Shown: positions 1-8,201, counted from the first letter of the stretch. The stretch: DNA of 64,000 nucleotides from Caldinitratiruptor microaerophilus (GCF_025999835.1 NZ_AP025628.1:3348001-3412000); one strand, 5' to 3'. Notes: a model not told the origin generated them from the sequence alone. Numbers and translations: made by a program.

Positions 1-828
1 CTGGTCGGCGGCCGTCGACAGCTGCTCCGCGGCCGCCAGCACGGAGGTGGTGGCCGCGGTGATGCGGCCGATGAGGTTGCGCAGGTTGCCGACCATCTCG
101 TTGAACGCCCGGGCCATCGCGCCGATCTCGTCGCGGGAGCGGACGTCGACATGGTCCGCCGTGAGGTCGCCCGCTGCCAGTCGTGCCGCCGCCTGCGCCA
201 CCGCCGTCACGGGGCGCGAGATGGCACCGGCCAGAACGGCGGCCAGGGCCACGCCGAGAACGGCGGCGATCACCGAGGCGCCGACCAGGGCCGCCCGGGC
301 CCGGTCGGCCGTCTGCGTCGCCCGCTGCCGCTCCTCGGTCGCGATCGCCTGCTCGATCTCGATCAGCCGGGCGATCGCGCCGGTCAGGCGGACGCGGGGG
401 CCCCGCAGGGTGGTGGTGACGAGCTCGACCTTCTCCGCCTCGCCGTAATCGCGTGCGAAGACCGACTGGGCCGCCTGCTGGTACTCGGCCCGGGCCGAGT
501 CGATCTCATCCAGGATCTGCCTGGCCTCGGACGTCTTCACCACTTCGCGAAGGCGCGCGGCCGCCGCCCCCGCCGCCTGCGTGGCATCCTGGAACTCCCG
601 GGCGAACCGGTTCTCGCCGGTCACGAGGTAGCTCATCACCGCGCGGATCTGGTCCAGCGTGGCCGATTCCAGCTGGCGGGCCTGGATGATCGCCTCGTCG
701 ACGTGGTCTGTCAGGTCGACCATGTCCGCCTCCACGGTGACCAGGCTCAGGTACCCGGTCACTGCCACCGCGACGAGGAGGACGACCAGGCCCAGGAAAC
801 CTGCCAGGATCTTCGTGCCGATCTTCAC
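1..828 (-). CDS. Methyl-accepting chemotaxis protein, N-terminal part (cut by window edge)
   Basis: Partial gene: 276 codons are visible and the reading frame runs off the left edge. It starts with GTG, 8 nt after AAAGGAGGT. The protein begins VKIGTKILAGFLGL, an N-terminal membrane helix. A roughly 150-residue extracytoplasmic helical sensor follows, then a second membrane helix (AALVGASVIAAVLGVALAAV) near residues 180-205. Next comes a HAMP-type linker (ISRPVTAVAQAAARLAAGDL, then DEIGAMARAFNEM). The conserved signalling hairpin that binds CheA/CheW would lie outside the window. The ligand cannot be told from sequence. An energy or oxygen taxis role is possible in this respiratory neighbourhood, but nothing here shows it. 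Confidence 0.88.
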   Translation of the reverse strand, partial: MKIGTKILAGFLGLVVLLVAVAVTGYLSLVTVEADMVDLTDHVDEAIIQARQLESATLDQIRAVMSYLVTGENRFAREFQDATQAAGAAAARLREVVKTSEARQILDEIDSARAEYQQAAQSVFARDYGEAEKVELVTTTLRGPRVRLTGAIARLIEIEQAIATEERQRATQTADRARAALVGASVIAAVLGVALAAVLAGAISRPVTAVAQAAARLAAGDLTADHVDVRSRDEIGAMARAFNEMVGNLRNLIGRITAATTSVLAAAEQLSTAADQ

Positions 829-1053
829 GGGGCGGGACCTCCTTTGCGTCCGGGTCCCCGGTCATGGGTCGCTGGTCATGGGTCCCCGGTCATCCGGACG
901 AGGTTCGAAACGACGGGGCTGGAAGTTCTCGGAAGGCAAGAATACCCGAACTGGAGATCCCTGTCAACGGACCTGCCGGGGAGCGCCCGACGGGTGGTAC
1001 GCCGGGCTTTCACCCGGCTTCGTGCGGGTCCGGGCCTGCCCGGCACGCGGGAC

Positions 1054-1074
1054 GGCCCCCACGGGGTGGGGGCC
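1054..1074 (-). terminator. GC hairpin downstream of the small gene at 1106-1471
   Basis: A perfect 9-bp stem (GGCCCCCAC / GTGGGGGCC) with a GGG loop lies about 30 nt past the stop of the leftward gene and ahead of the chemoreceptor gene. No T-run follows, so intrinsic termination is uncertain. Confidence 0.45.
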
Positions 1075-1105
1075 GCCCGGGGTGGGGTCTGGGCAGGCGT
1101 GCGGA

Positions 1106-1471
1106 CTAGCGGCTCCGCTCGAGGCGCGCGGCGGCCACGATCTCCTGGCGGCGGATCGCCACGAAGGCGCCGGCCGGGATGGGGCCGGTCGGTTCCGTCA
1201 AGGCGAGCACGATCACGTCGGCCGTGACGCCGGCGAGGCGGCCGACGAAGACGCCGCTCGGGCCGTCGCCGCGGATCACGGCCGCCACGACCTCGCCGAT
1301 GTCGGCGGTGATGCCGTCCAGGATGACGTTGCTGACGACCTGACCGCCCTCGATCGGCGGGAGCGCCTCCTCCGGCTGCTCCTGCCGGCGGCGGGCGGGC
1401 CGCGGTCGAAACGTGACCGGCGGGGACAGTTCGGTCTGGACGGCGACCCCGTCCGCGAAGATGGTGGGCAT
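1106..1471 (-). CDS. Small conserved-looking protein of unknown function
   Basis: 121 residues starting at ATG (MPTIFADGV), with GGAGGT 9 nt upstream; a TTG one codon earlier is the alternative start. The first 45 residues are Pro/Arg-rich and probably disordered. The rest (GGQVVSNVILDGI, GVFVGRLAGVTADVIVLAL, GAFVAIRRQEIVAAA) alternates hydrophobic strands and looks like a small beta-barrel (Lsm-like or DUF2642-like). There are no membrane helices or catalytic motifs. It is a single-gene unit between the chemoreceptor and a long empty stretch. I do not recognise the family firmly. Confidence 0.6.
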   Translation of the reverse strand: MPTIFADGVAVQTELSPPVTFRPRPARRRQEQPEEALPPIEGGQVVSNVILDGITADIGEVVAAVIRGDGPSGVFVGRLAGVTADVIVLALTEPTGPIPAGAFVAIRRQEIVAAARLERSR

Positions 1472-1887
1472 CAAGTCAGCACCTCCACTGTGGGGTCCGA
1501 CGGTGCGGGGGGTCCTGTACGGGATCTGCGGGCGTCAGAGGCCCGCTCCTGTACGGCCGGGCCGGCCGGGCGGCCCGCCGGGGTGCGCGGTTCGGCCGGG
1601 GCGGGGGAGTCCCACGGAAAGTATATGCGTGTGCATGGGGGGTTGACATAACGACTGGACCGGCGCGGAAACGCCGGCACCCCCGCCGGGCGGGACGGGG
1701 GGGAATGGCCAATATGAACGACAGCGACCCTCGCTGGTGCCGCGGAGTGAGCTGAGAGCTGAGGTGTCCCGGGTGGACGAGGCCAAGACCTACGTGGTGC
1801 AGATCGCTACGACAAAGGAGCGCCCGGGATAACCTGGCGCCCCTTCGCATGCGTTGGGGTATGCGCCACTTGGGTCTGCGGGACCTA
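1472..1887. other. 416-base stretch without a clear gene
   Basis: It separates two leftward genes. On the plus strand a short open frame ends at 1830 with a protein-like tail (VDEAKTYVVQIATTKERPG). It has no convincing start or ribosome binding site, so it may be a gene remnant. A TTGACA-like hexamer near 1645 lacks a partner -10. No RNA gene was recognised. Confidence 0.4.
1835..1868 (-). terminator. Possible terminator hairpin after the hydroxyacid dehydrogenase
   Basis: On the minus strand TGGCG and CCCC pair with GGGG and CGCCA around an inner CGCATGCG palindrome, 20 nt past the dehydrogenase stop. The stem is interrupted and no T-tract follows. Confidence 0.35.
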
Positions 1888-2898
1888 CTACTTGCCAGCC
1901 GGGTGCTCCGGCCGGTCGAGCCCCCACGCCTCCGGGTTCACGGGCGTCGGCGGCCGGCGGCCTGTGAGGGCGGCGACGAGGTTCTCCGCGGCCAGCGTCG
2001 CCATGCGGGTGCGGGTCGCGATGCTGGCGCTGCCGATGTGCGGCAGAGCCACGACGTTGTCAAGCGTCAGGAGCGGGTGGTCGAGTGGCACGGGCTCCTG
2101 CTCCCACACGTCCAGCCCTGCGGCCCAGATCCGGCGGTGCTTGAGGGCGTCGTAGAGGGCCGCCTCGTCGACGATTCCGCCCCGGGCGGCGTTCACCAGC
2201 ACCGCGGTGGGCTTCATGAGGGCGAGCTCCCTGGCGCCGATCAGCCCCCGCGTCTCCGGCGACAGCGGCACGAGGACGACCACGAAGTCGGCCTCCCGCA
2301 GGAGGTCCGGCAGCGGCCGGTACTCGGCACCGAGTTCGGCCTCGGCCGCCGGGTCGCGGCGGCGGTTGTGGTAGAGGATGCGCATGGCGAACCCCCGGGC
2401 CCGCCGGGCCACGGCCTGCCCGATGCGCCCCAGGCCCACGATGCCGAGCGTCCGGCCGAACACGTCCTGGCCGGTGAGCATCATCGGCGACCAGGTCTTC
2501 CACTGCCCGGCGCGCAGCACGCGCTCGGCTTCCGGGATCCGGCGGGCGGTGGCCATGAGGAGCGCCCAGGTCAGGTCGGCGGTGGTCTCGGTCAGGACGC
2601 CGGGGGTGTTGGTCACGAGCACCCCCCGGGCGGTGCAGTCCGGGATCCGGATGTTGTCGTACCCCACCGCCATGTTGGCCAGGACCCGGAGCCGGGGCGC
2701 CCGGGCCAGCCGGGCCGCGTCCCACTTCTCGGTGAGCAGGGTGAGGACGCCGTCGACCCCGGCGATCTCGGCGTCGAGCACCTCCGCCGGTACGGCCTCG
2801 TCTTCCTTCTCCCACATCCGGTAGTCGCAGGCGGCGGCGATGATGTCGACGGCCTCCCGGGGGATCTTGCGGGTGATGTAGACCTGCGGTCGCGCCAC
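1888..2898 (-). CDS. D-2-hydroxyacid dehydrogenase (glyoxylate/hydroxypyruvate reductase type)
   Basis: 336 residues, a cytoplasmic NAD(P)-dependent reductase of 2-oxoacids. The GTG start ([13 protein letters not shown]) is chosen because GGAGGT lies 6-7 nt upstream; an 18-codon upstream extension has no such site. The Rossmann nucleotide-binding motif is [16 protein letters not shown]. The family's catalytic residues are all present: Arg in [10 protein letters not shown], Glu in DVWEQEPV and His in LPHIGSA. The tail [10 protein letters not shown] is typical of glyoxylate/hydroxypyruvate reductases, so reduction of glyoxylate or hydroxypyruvate is the best guess. Exact substrate and cofactor cannot be read. 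It appears monocistronic. Confidence 0.9.
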   Translation of the reverse strand: MARPQVYITRKIPREAVDIIAAACDYRMWEKEDEAVPAEVLDAEIAGVDGVLTLLTEKWDAARLARAPRLRVLANMAVGYDNIRIPDCTARGVLVTNTPGVLTETTADLTWALLMATARRIPEAERVLRAGQWKTWSPMMLTGQDVFGRTLGIVGLGRIGQAVARRARGFAMRILYHNRRRDPAAEAELGAEYRPLPDLLREADFVVVLVPLSPETRGLIGARELALMKPTAVLVNAARGGIVDEAALYDALKHRRIWAAGLDVWEQEPVPLDHPLLTLDNVVALPHIGSASIATRTRMATLAAENLVAALTGRRPPTPVNPEAWGLDRPEHPAGK

Positions 2899-3105
2899 GT
2901 TTGAACCTCCACGAGGCGGCCGGGGCGCGGACGCCGGTGAGGGCGCGAGCACGCCGGGCCGCCGGATGCCGTTGAGTTCAATGTACGAGTAGGCGGAGGG
3001 CTTTCCTGCAGGCTCCCCGGCAACCGGCGACAGGGCCGGTCACTAAGAATACCCCGGCGGCTTCATGCTGGGGGCGCCAGCAATTGAACGACCGAACTCC
3101 ACAGT

Positions 3106-3122
3106 TATGGACTTTGTCCATA
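3106..3122. repeat. Perfect short inverted repeat in a low-G+C patch
   Basis: TATGGAC, TTT, GTCCATA form a 17-bp perfect dyad, and another GTCCATA lies about 20 nt to the right. It sits just beyond the winged-helix fragment, in sequence near 50% G+C against about 70% around it. It could be an operator or a mobile-element end; no use is shown. Confidence 0.4.
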
Positions 3123-3174
3123 TCCAGATCCTTACAAGTCCATAATTAGGGATGCCGATCCGTTGCGCTGAAGT

Positions 3175-3504
3175 CTACGGAGCATTTCCAAGCCCATTCT
3201 TGTTCCAGCGAGGACGTACGTAATAGCTTCCTCGACGGGTACCACGCAGTACCAACTCTCCGCGCTGATGCAGAAGAGCCTTTGCCTGGACAGACGAGAG
3301 CTGGCACAGCTCAGCAACCTCGCGGCGCGTGATTCGCCCGTGTGCCGCGCCATGTTGGAGCACCATCTGTTCTTGCTGTAGAGGCTCGAAGCCGCGAACC
3401 CGGACGTACGCCACGGCCGCGCCGCGCCCAGTGCGCTCGACCACCCCCGCGCGCTTGAAAAGGTACGAGGATGCCTCACCGGTCCCGACCGACGCCCTCC
3501 TCAA
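3175..3504 (-). pseudogene. Winged-helix (HTH) fragment, probably a remnant
   Basis: 109 codons from a TTG that overlaps the stop of the upstream ATPase gene. The recognisable part is RITRREVAELCQLSSVQAKALLH followed by GELVLRGTRRGSYYV. This resembles the C-terminal winged helix of putative ATP-binding/AlbA-type transcriptional regulators, with the preceding linker YVRVRGFEPLQQEQMVLQ. The large N-terminal ATP-binding part is missing, and the segment joining helix and wing is shorter than I would expect. Base composition is lower in G+C than its neighbours. I infer a decayed or horizontally acquired remnant; a small functional DNA-binding protein cannot be excluded. Confidence 0.5.
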
Positions 3505-5432
3505 CCCGAGTGTACCTGCAGGTCCGCCTGCACGTACCCGTCGCCCGCCCCCGGCGTCCGGAGGAGCCGCATGCCGTTCAAGATCACCAGGAGCACGCTC
3601 GCCTCGTGGATGAGCATCCCGCTGCCCAGGAAGACCACCCGGCCCAGGACGCCGGCCAGCAGCAGGACCACGACCGCCACGGCGAAGGCCACGTTCTGGC
3701 GGACCACGGCCAGGATCCGCCGGCTGAGCCCGATCGCGTACGGCACCATGTCCAGGCGGTCCGCCATGAGGGCGACGTCGGCGGCCTCCAATGCGGCCCG
3801 GGTCCCCGAGGCGCCCATGGCGATGCTCACGTCGGCGGTGGCGAGGGCCGGCGCGTCGTTGACCCCATCACCGACCATGGCCACCACGTGCCCCTGAGCC
3901 TGCAGGGACCGGATGGCGGCGACCTTCTCTTCCGGGAGGAGCCCTGCCCGGACCTCGTCGACCCCGAGCCGCCGGGCCACCCGCTCCGCCGCCGCGCGGT
4001 GGTCCCCGGTCAGCATCACGGTCCGCCGGACTCCGACCCGCCTGAGGGCCGCGACCAGGCCGGCGGCCTCAGGCCGGATCGGGTCGGTGATGCCGATGAT
4101 CCCTACCGGCACGCCACCGGCCGCCACCAGGGCGACGGTCTCACCCTCGGCCTCCCGGGCGGCCACCAGGGCCTCCTGGCCGGCCGTGAGGGCGATCCCG
4201 CGGGCGGCGAGGAGACGGCGGTTGCCGACGAGGATCTCCCCGGCCTCCCCCCGGGCCACGGCGCCGAGCCCGGGCTCCAGGGTCCATTCCGACGCTGGCT
4301 CGGGCTCGATGCCCATCGCCTTCGCATGGGCGAGGATCGCCGCCGCCAGGTGGTGCTCCGAGCGCTGCTCGGCCACCGCCGCGAGGGCGAGGACGCGGGT
4401 GGCGTCGCCGTTCAGCGGCACCACGGCCGTCACGCGGGGCTGTCCCATCGTCAGGGTGCCGGTCTTGTCGAAGGCCACCACGTCCACCTTGCCGATCCGC
4501 TCGAGCCGCTCGCCGCCCTTGATCAGGATCCCCTGGCGCGCGGCGCTCCCCAGGCCGGCCACCACGGCCACCGGGGCGGCCACCACCAGCGCGCCCGGGC
4601 AGCCGATGACCAGGAAGGTGAGGGCCAGTTCCACGTCCCGGGTCAGCAGGTAGAGCACGCCCGCCGCGGCCAGCACGGCCGGGGTGTACCAGCGGGCGAA
4701 GCGGTCCAGGAAACGCTGGACCTTGGGCTTCTGCTCCTGGGCCTCGGCGACGAGGTAGACGAGCCGGCTGAACGTCGTGTCCGGCCCGACGCGCTCCGCC
4801 ACGACCTCCAGGTAGCCGCCCCGGCTCACGCTACCGCCGAGCACCGGGTCGCCGGGGCCCACTTCCGCGGGCAGCGGCTCCCCGGTGAGGGCGGCGGTGT
4901 CGAGGGCGGCCCGGCCCGCCACGACGGTGCCGTCGACGGGGACCCGGTCGCCCGGCAGCACCACCACGGTGTCCCCGGGGCGGACGGCGGCGGCGTCGAC
5001 GACCTCGAGCGCCTCGCCGCGCCTCACCCGGGCGGTGCGGGGGAGGAGGTCGACCAGGGTCCGCAGCGCGGCCCGCGTGCGGGCAAGGGTCAGGCTCTCG
5101 AGGTAGCCCCCGAAGACGTAAAGGAAGGTGACCGCCGCCGCCTCCCACGTCTCCCGGATCCACAGCGCCCCCAGGGCGGCGACGCTGACCAGCAGCGGGA
5201 TGCTGAACTGCCCCGCCCGCAGCCGCCCCCACGCCTCGCGGGCGATGGGCGCGCCCGCGATCACGGCGGCGGCGGCCATGAGGCCGTCGTACAGGCCGGC
5301 TTGGGCGGCGGCGCCTGGGCTCACGAGCCGGACGGTCCAGGCGGCGGCGATGAGCGCCCCGGCAGCCAGCACGGTGAGCAGGTCGCCGTGGCGGGCCAGC
5401 CACCGGTGCAGCCTCTCGTGTCTGCAGGTCAT
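3501..5432 (-). CDS. P1B-type heavy-metal-transporting ATPase
   Basis: 643 residues, an integral membrane ATP-driven metal pump. Visible parts are N-terminal membrane helices (about residues 18-110), the actuator loop TGEPLP (183-188), and the metal-site helix with CPG at 278-280 (usual CPC/CPH/SPC). DKTGTLT follows with phospho-Asp 322, then GDGVNDAPALATADV. The nucleotide-site motif, normally SEHPLA, reads SEHHLA (359-363). There is no N-terminal HMA domain; the adjacent 75-residue HMA protein probably supplies it. Its ATG follows AAAGGAGGG. Cu(I), Zn or Cd are possible substrates; the CPG motif prevents a firm call. Probably cotranscribed with the HMA gene 82 nt upstream. Confidence 0.93.
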   Translation of the reverse strand: MTCRHERLHRWLARHGDLLTVLAAGALIAAAWTVRLVSPGAAAQAGLYDGLMAAAAVIAGAPIAREAWGRLRAGQFSIPLLVSVAALGALWIRETWEAAAVTFLYVFGGYLESLTLARTRAALRTLVDLLPRTARVRRGEALEVVDAAAVRPGDTVVVLPGDRVPVDGTVVAGRAALDTAALTGEPLPAEVGPGDPVLGGSVSRGGYLEVVAERVGPDTTFSRLVYLVAEAQEQKPKVQRFLDRFARWYTPAVLAAAGVLYLLTRDVELALTFLVIGCPGALVVAAPVAVVAGLGSAARQGILIKGGERLERIGKVDVVAFDKTGTLTMGQPRVTAVVPLNGDATRVLALAAVAEQRSEHHLAAAILAHAKAMGIEPEPASEWTLEPGLGAVARGEAGEILVGNRRLLAARGIALTAGQEALVAAREAEGETVALVAAGGVPVGIIGITDPIRPEAAGLVAALRRVGVRRTVMLTGDHRAAAERVARRLGVDEVRAGLLPEEKVAAIRSLQAQGHVVAMVGDGVNDAPALATADVSIAMGASGTRAALEAADVALMADRLDMVPYAIGLSRRILAVVRQNVAFAVAVVVLLLAGVLGRVVFLGSGMLIHEASVLLVILNGMRLLRTPGAGDGYVQADLQVHSG

Positions 5433-5514
5433 CGTGCATGCCCTCCTTTCGCTCCCGGGCCGGCGCCGGGGGTGATCTCCGGCCCCGGCCCGGGAGGGCG
5501 GGAGACAGTACTCT

Positions 5515-5742
5515 CTAGCTGCTGGGGCCCGGCAGGATCGCGGCCACCTCGAGGCCGAACTGGCGGACGAGCTCCCGGATGGCCTGTTCGGACAGCCGCC
5601 CTTCGTCGTACTCGACGTTCAGGGCGCCGGCCCCGAAGGCGACCCGCGCCGTCCGCATGCCGGGCAGCTTCTGCGCGGCCCTCTCAAGCTTGGCGGCGCA
5701 GTTCGGGCAGTTGAGGTTCCGCAGCATGATCATCTGGCGCAT
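5515..5742 (-). CDS. HMA-domain metallochaperone (CopZ-like)
   Basis: 75 residues, a stand-alone heavy-metal-associated domain. The metal site is NCPNCAAKLERA near residue 11 (CxxC, with the usual leading Met/Asn region MLRNLNCPNC). The beta-alpha-beta-beta-alpha-beta pattern continues through RTARVAFGAGALNVEY and EQAIRELVRQFGLEV. Small HMA proteins of this kind hand Cu(I) or Zn to P1B ATPases. Here it is the first gene ahead of a P1B ATPase that lacks its own HMA domain. ATG is preceded by AAGGAGGGG. An FNR-type palindrome lies 74-87 nt upstream. Confidence 0.9.
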   Translation of the reverse strand: MRQMIMLRNLNCPNCAAKLERAAQKLPGMRTARVAFGAGALNVEYDEGRLSEQAIRELVRQFGLEVAAILPGPSS

Positions 5743-5815
5743 GGGATCCCCTCCTTCCCCGGTCGGTACACCGGCCGTGCACCCTCATGATCGCCCGGGC
5801 AGGGGTGGCCGCGCC

Positions 5816-5829
5816 TTGACGCGCGTCAA
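5816..5829 (-). promoter_or_regulatory. FNR/DNR-type operator ahead of the HMA-ATPase operon
   Basis: The perfect palindrome TTGACGCGCGTCAA matches the FNR/DNR pattern TTGAC-N4-GTCAA. Reading leftward, a weak -10 (GATCAT, 5792-5787) ends 35.5 nt from the dyad centre, which places the box near -42.5, a class II activator position. A regulator with the matching recognition helix is encoded at 6230-6916. Site use is inferred. Confidence 0.6.
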
Positions 5830-6154
5830 TGGCGCGCGAAGGGCCGTCCGCAGCGGTGCCGGCCGGCGGCGGGCGGCCCGGTGGCGTGGGCGAAAGTGCG
5901 CTTCTCTTGAGGTGTGTACCCGGAGACGACATCGCCGATCACAAGGTGTTGCCGGCGGTAGGGTGCACCGATTTTGTCCCGGCGGCACCGCGACAGGTGG
6001 CACAGGAATTGTCCCGGTGAGGCTGCCAGAGCGCTTTCAACCGTCCCGGCACCCCGTCAAGGGCCCCTTGAGTAGACGGAAGACGCCCCGATCAGGACAT
6101 AACTACGGCCTTCTGTAAACCTTGGTGAGGCAAATGAGCTTGCCAGGATCGGTT

Positions 6155-6188
6155 TTGACCCAAGTACCCGCGGGGGTACATGGGTCAA
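6155..6188. repeat. 34-bp inverted repeat downstream of the FNR-type regulator gene
   Basis: Arms TTGACCCAAGTACCC and GGGTACATGGGTCAA pair over 15 positions with one mismatch around GCGG. It lies 42 nt past the regulator stop. It may act as a transcript-end hairpin (no T-run follows) or as a protein site, since its ends TTGAC/GTCAA resemble FNR half-sites at wrong spacing. Confidence 0.55.
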
Positions 6189-6229
6189 TACTTGTGCCGG
6201 CGGCTCCGGGGGCGGGAACCAAGACCGGG

Positions 6230-6916
6230 CTACCCCCCGGCGGCCCGGCGGAGCCCCTCCGGGTCGAGGACCACCACGGTGCGGGCGTCTGCCTGCCGGA
6301 TCAGCCCTCGCTCGGCCAGAGCCTTCAGCCGCCGGCTCAGGCTCTCCGGCGTCGTGCCCAGGCGAACCGCGATCTCCGCCCACGGCACCGGCACCCGCAG
6401 CCGGATCCCGTCGGGAACCCGGGTGCCGCCGGCCGCCATCCGCAGCAGTTCGGCGGCCAGCCGCTGGCCCACGTCCCGCAGGCCGAGGTCGGCGATGGTC
6501 TGCTCGGCGGCAGCGAGCCGCTGGGCGAGCACCTCCACGAGCCGCACCGCCACGTCGGAGTGTCTGCGGAGGATCGACTGGACCGCCTGCCGCGGGACCA
6601 GGCAGACGTCGGTGTCCTCGGCCGCCACGAGGTCGCCCTCACACCGGACGGGCGTGAACAGGGCCATCTCCCCCAGGAATTCGCCGGGCCCGAGGGCGCG
6701 CACGACCTGCTCCCGGCCGCTGCTGGTGGTGTACAGGAAGTTCAACCGCCCCCGGGCGACCACGACCAGGTGCTCGATCGGGTCGCCGGCAGCCAGCACG
6801 AGCTCCCCCTTGGCGTACCGCCGGTGGCGCATGGCCTCCCCCAGCTCTGCCAGTCCCGCGGCGGGCAGGACGCGGAAGATCGGCACGCCGGCGGCGCAGG
6901 ACGGGATCGTTTCCAC
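6230..6916 (-). CDS. FNR/DNR-type CRP-family transcription regulator
   Basis: 228 residues. An N-terminal cyclic-nucleotide-like sensor barrel (residues 12-120; GEFLGEMALFTP) is followed by a dimer helix and a winged helix. The recognition helix reads TTPESLSRRLKAL, carrying the E-xx-SR residues that in FNR/DNR proteins contact TTGAT/TTGAC half-sites. Only three Cys (in SCAAG, VRCEGD and DVCLV) are visible, so an FNR 4Fe-4S cluster of the E. coli type is unlikely; NO or redox sensing by heme (DNR-like) is possible. GTG start after GGGAGGT, 36 nt downstream of the small membrane protein, so it belongs to the leftward operon. Confidence 0.9.
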   Translation of the reverse strand: METIPSCAAGVPIFRVLPAAGLAELGEAMRHRRYAKGELVLAAGDPIEHLVVVARGRLNFLYTTSSGREQVVRALGPGEFLGEMALFTPVRCEGDLVAAEDTDVCLVPRQAVQSILRRHSDVAVRLVEVLAQRLAAAEQTIADLGLRDVGQRLAAELLRMAAGGTRVPDGIRLRVPVPWAEIAVRLGTTPESLSRRLKALAERGLIRQADARTVVVLDPEGLRRAAGG

Positions 6917-6952
6917 AGCACCACCTCCCGATCCGGGTGATCCTCCCGCCTG

Positions 6953-7291
6953 TCAACGGGTTCGCTGCAGCAGGGTCCGGATCCCCCCGTGGGTCTTCAG
7001 CCACAGCGCCAAGCCGAGGAGCAGGAGGCCGGTGACCCCGAGCGCCACCAGCAGGCCACGGCGCCGGCCCGCGCCTGTCACCAGGGCGATCGCCCCGATC
7101 AGCGCCGCCCCGGCGCCGCACCGGCCGCAGGTCGCGCACGAGCCCGGACACGCCTGGGCGGCCTGCGCCTGCAGGCTCATGCCCGCCGACCCGGCCAGGG
7201 CGAGCACGGCGGCAACCAGGCCCTGGAGGGTGCCGGTGCCGACCCTCCTCCAGGCGGCCCGGAGCCGGGCGAGAAAGGCGGCCTCATGCAT
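6953..7291 (-). CDS. Small Cys-rich membrane protein of the nos accessory operon
   Basis: 112 residues from the ATG that overlaps the polyferredoxin stop by 8 nt (MHEAAFLARLRAAWRRVG). It has an N-terminal hydrophobic helix (GTLQGLVAAVLALAGSAGM), then the motif CPGSCATCGRC near residues 47-57 and two closely spaced hydrophobic segments (GAALIGAIALV; GLLVALGVTGLLLLGLAL). The four-Cys motif placed next to the membrane could hold a metal or disulfides. No family is firmly recognised. Position between a NapH-like protein and the regulator suggests a role in electron transfer or copper handling for N2O reduction. Confidence 0.75.
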   Translation of the reverse strand: MHEAAFLARLRAAWRRVGTGTLQGLVAAVLALAGSAGMSLQAQAAQACPGSCATCGRCGAGAALIGAIALVTGAGRRRGLLVALGVTGLLLLGLALWLKTHGGIRTLLQRTR

Positions 7292-8201
7292 CGGCGGCAG
7301 CCGGCTCCAGGGCCGGCCGGTCAAGGACGGCGGGTTCGATGGCCGGCCCGCGGCCGTAGGCCAGCGCGTCATGCCGGCACACCTCGATGCAGTCCTTACA
7401 CAGGATGCACTGATGCCGGTTGATCCTCACGCCGCCACGGTCGGGCACGGGCGAGATCGCCCGCATGGGGCAGGCCGCGACGCAGCGGTGGCAGCTCTTG
7501 CAGTTGCCGGGGAAGTACTTGAGCTTCCAGGTGAAGCCGAACCGTGCCCCGATCGAGTGGACAAGGCTTTGCAGGGCCCCGACGGGGCACGCGAAGTTGC
7601 ACCAGCCCCGCCCGCCCTTCATGAACAGGCCGAACGCCACGAGCCACAGCAGGGTCACCAGGATGTAGGTGGAGCTGAGGGCCGTGAAGCTTCCGGTCAC
7701 CCCGAGGACCATGAGCTCGAACGTCTTGTAGTTGCAGAAGGCGCACCCGATGCCGCCGGCCAGGAAGGGCGTGATCACGTATCCGGCCAGGAAGCCGTAC
7801 CGGATGGCCGTGACGTTCACCTTGTCCAGAACGTCCATCTTGAACCGATCGGGCACGAGCCGGCTCAGGTACTCCGGGAGGGCGCCGGCGGCGCAGATCC
7901 AGCCGCAGAAGAGGGGGCCCATGAGCAGCGCGAGGCCCAGGATGACGAAGAAGCCGACTGTGCGCAGGCCGATCTCGCCGAACAGGTTCCCCCACTGGGC
8001 GGGGTTGGTCAGCCAGTTGATCTGCATGCGCAGGCAGAGGTCGCTGATGCTCCCCGCCGTCCGGGTCCCGGTGGCCCAGCCCCAGAGCCGCGTGAACAGG
8101 GCGAACGGGGCGTAGAACATCAGCAGGCCGGCGACGTAGCTCAGCAGCCGCCGGCCGTCGTGCCGGCGTGTGGTCGTGACGAAGGACGGTAGCCTGACCA
8201 T
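7284..8201 (-). CDS. NapH/NosR-like membrane polyferredoxin
   Basis: 305 residues. Several membrane helices (about residues 20-45, 78-110, 135-155, 165-200) carry the family's paired motifs GWICAAGALPEYL and CNFACPVGALQSL. Two 4Fe-4S sites follow in the C-terminal part: CKSCHRCVAACP and CILCKDCIEVC. NapH-type proteins take electrons from menaquinol and pass them to periplasmic or extracytoplasmic reductases, and they replace NosR in atypical nos systems. ATG overlaps the previous stop (TGATG), so it is translationally coupled to the secreted protein upstream. I infer it feeds the NosZ system encoded 5 kb away. Confidence 0.9.
   Translation of the reverse strand: MVRLPSFVTTTRRHDGRRLLSYVAGLLMFYAPFALFTRLWGWATGTRTAGSISDLCLRMQINWLTNPAQWGNLFGEIGLRTVGFFVILGLALLMGPLFCGWICAAGALPEYLSRLVPDRFKMDVLDKVNVTAIRYGFLAGYVITPFLAGGIGCAFCNYKTFELMVLGVTGSFTALSSTYILVTLLWLVAFGLFMKGGRGWCNFACPVGALQSLVHSIGARFGFTWKLKYFPGNCKSCHRCVAACPMRAISPVPDRGGVRINRHQCILCKDCIEVCRHDALAYGRGPAIEPAVLDRPALEPAAADA

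Larger units (their letters stand above)
5743..6229. other. 487-base regulatory stretch between the FNR-type regulator and the HMA/ATPase pair
   Basis: No credible gene on either strand. It contains the FNR-type box at 5816-5829, a large inverted repeat at 6155-6188 and two TTGTCCCGG copies (near 5973 and 6009). Composition is slightly less G+C-rich than the flanks. Confidence 0.6.

Noticed and set aside
1730-1760. T-box-like GGTGCCGCGG
   Set aside because: Only a partial antiterminator match, with no specifier stem and no downstream gene on that strand.
3000-3060. SAM-riboswitch-like string CCCCGGCAACCGG
   Set aside because: Only the GCAACC core is similar; the GATGA kink-turn half and closing P1 stem were not found, and no rightward gene follows.
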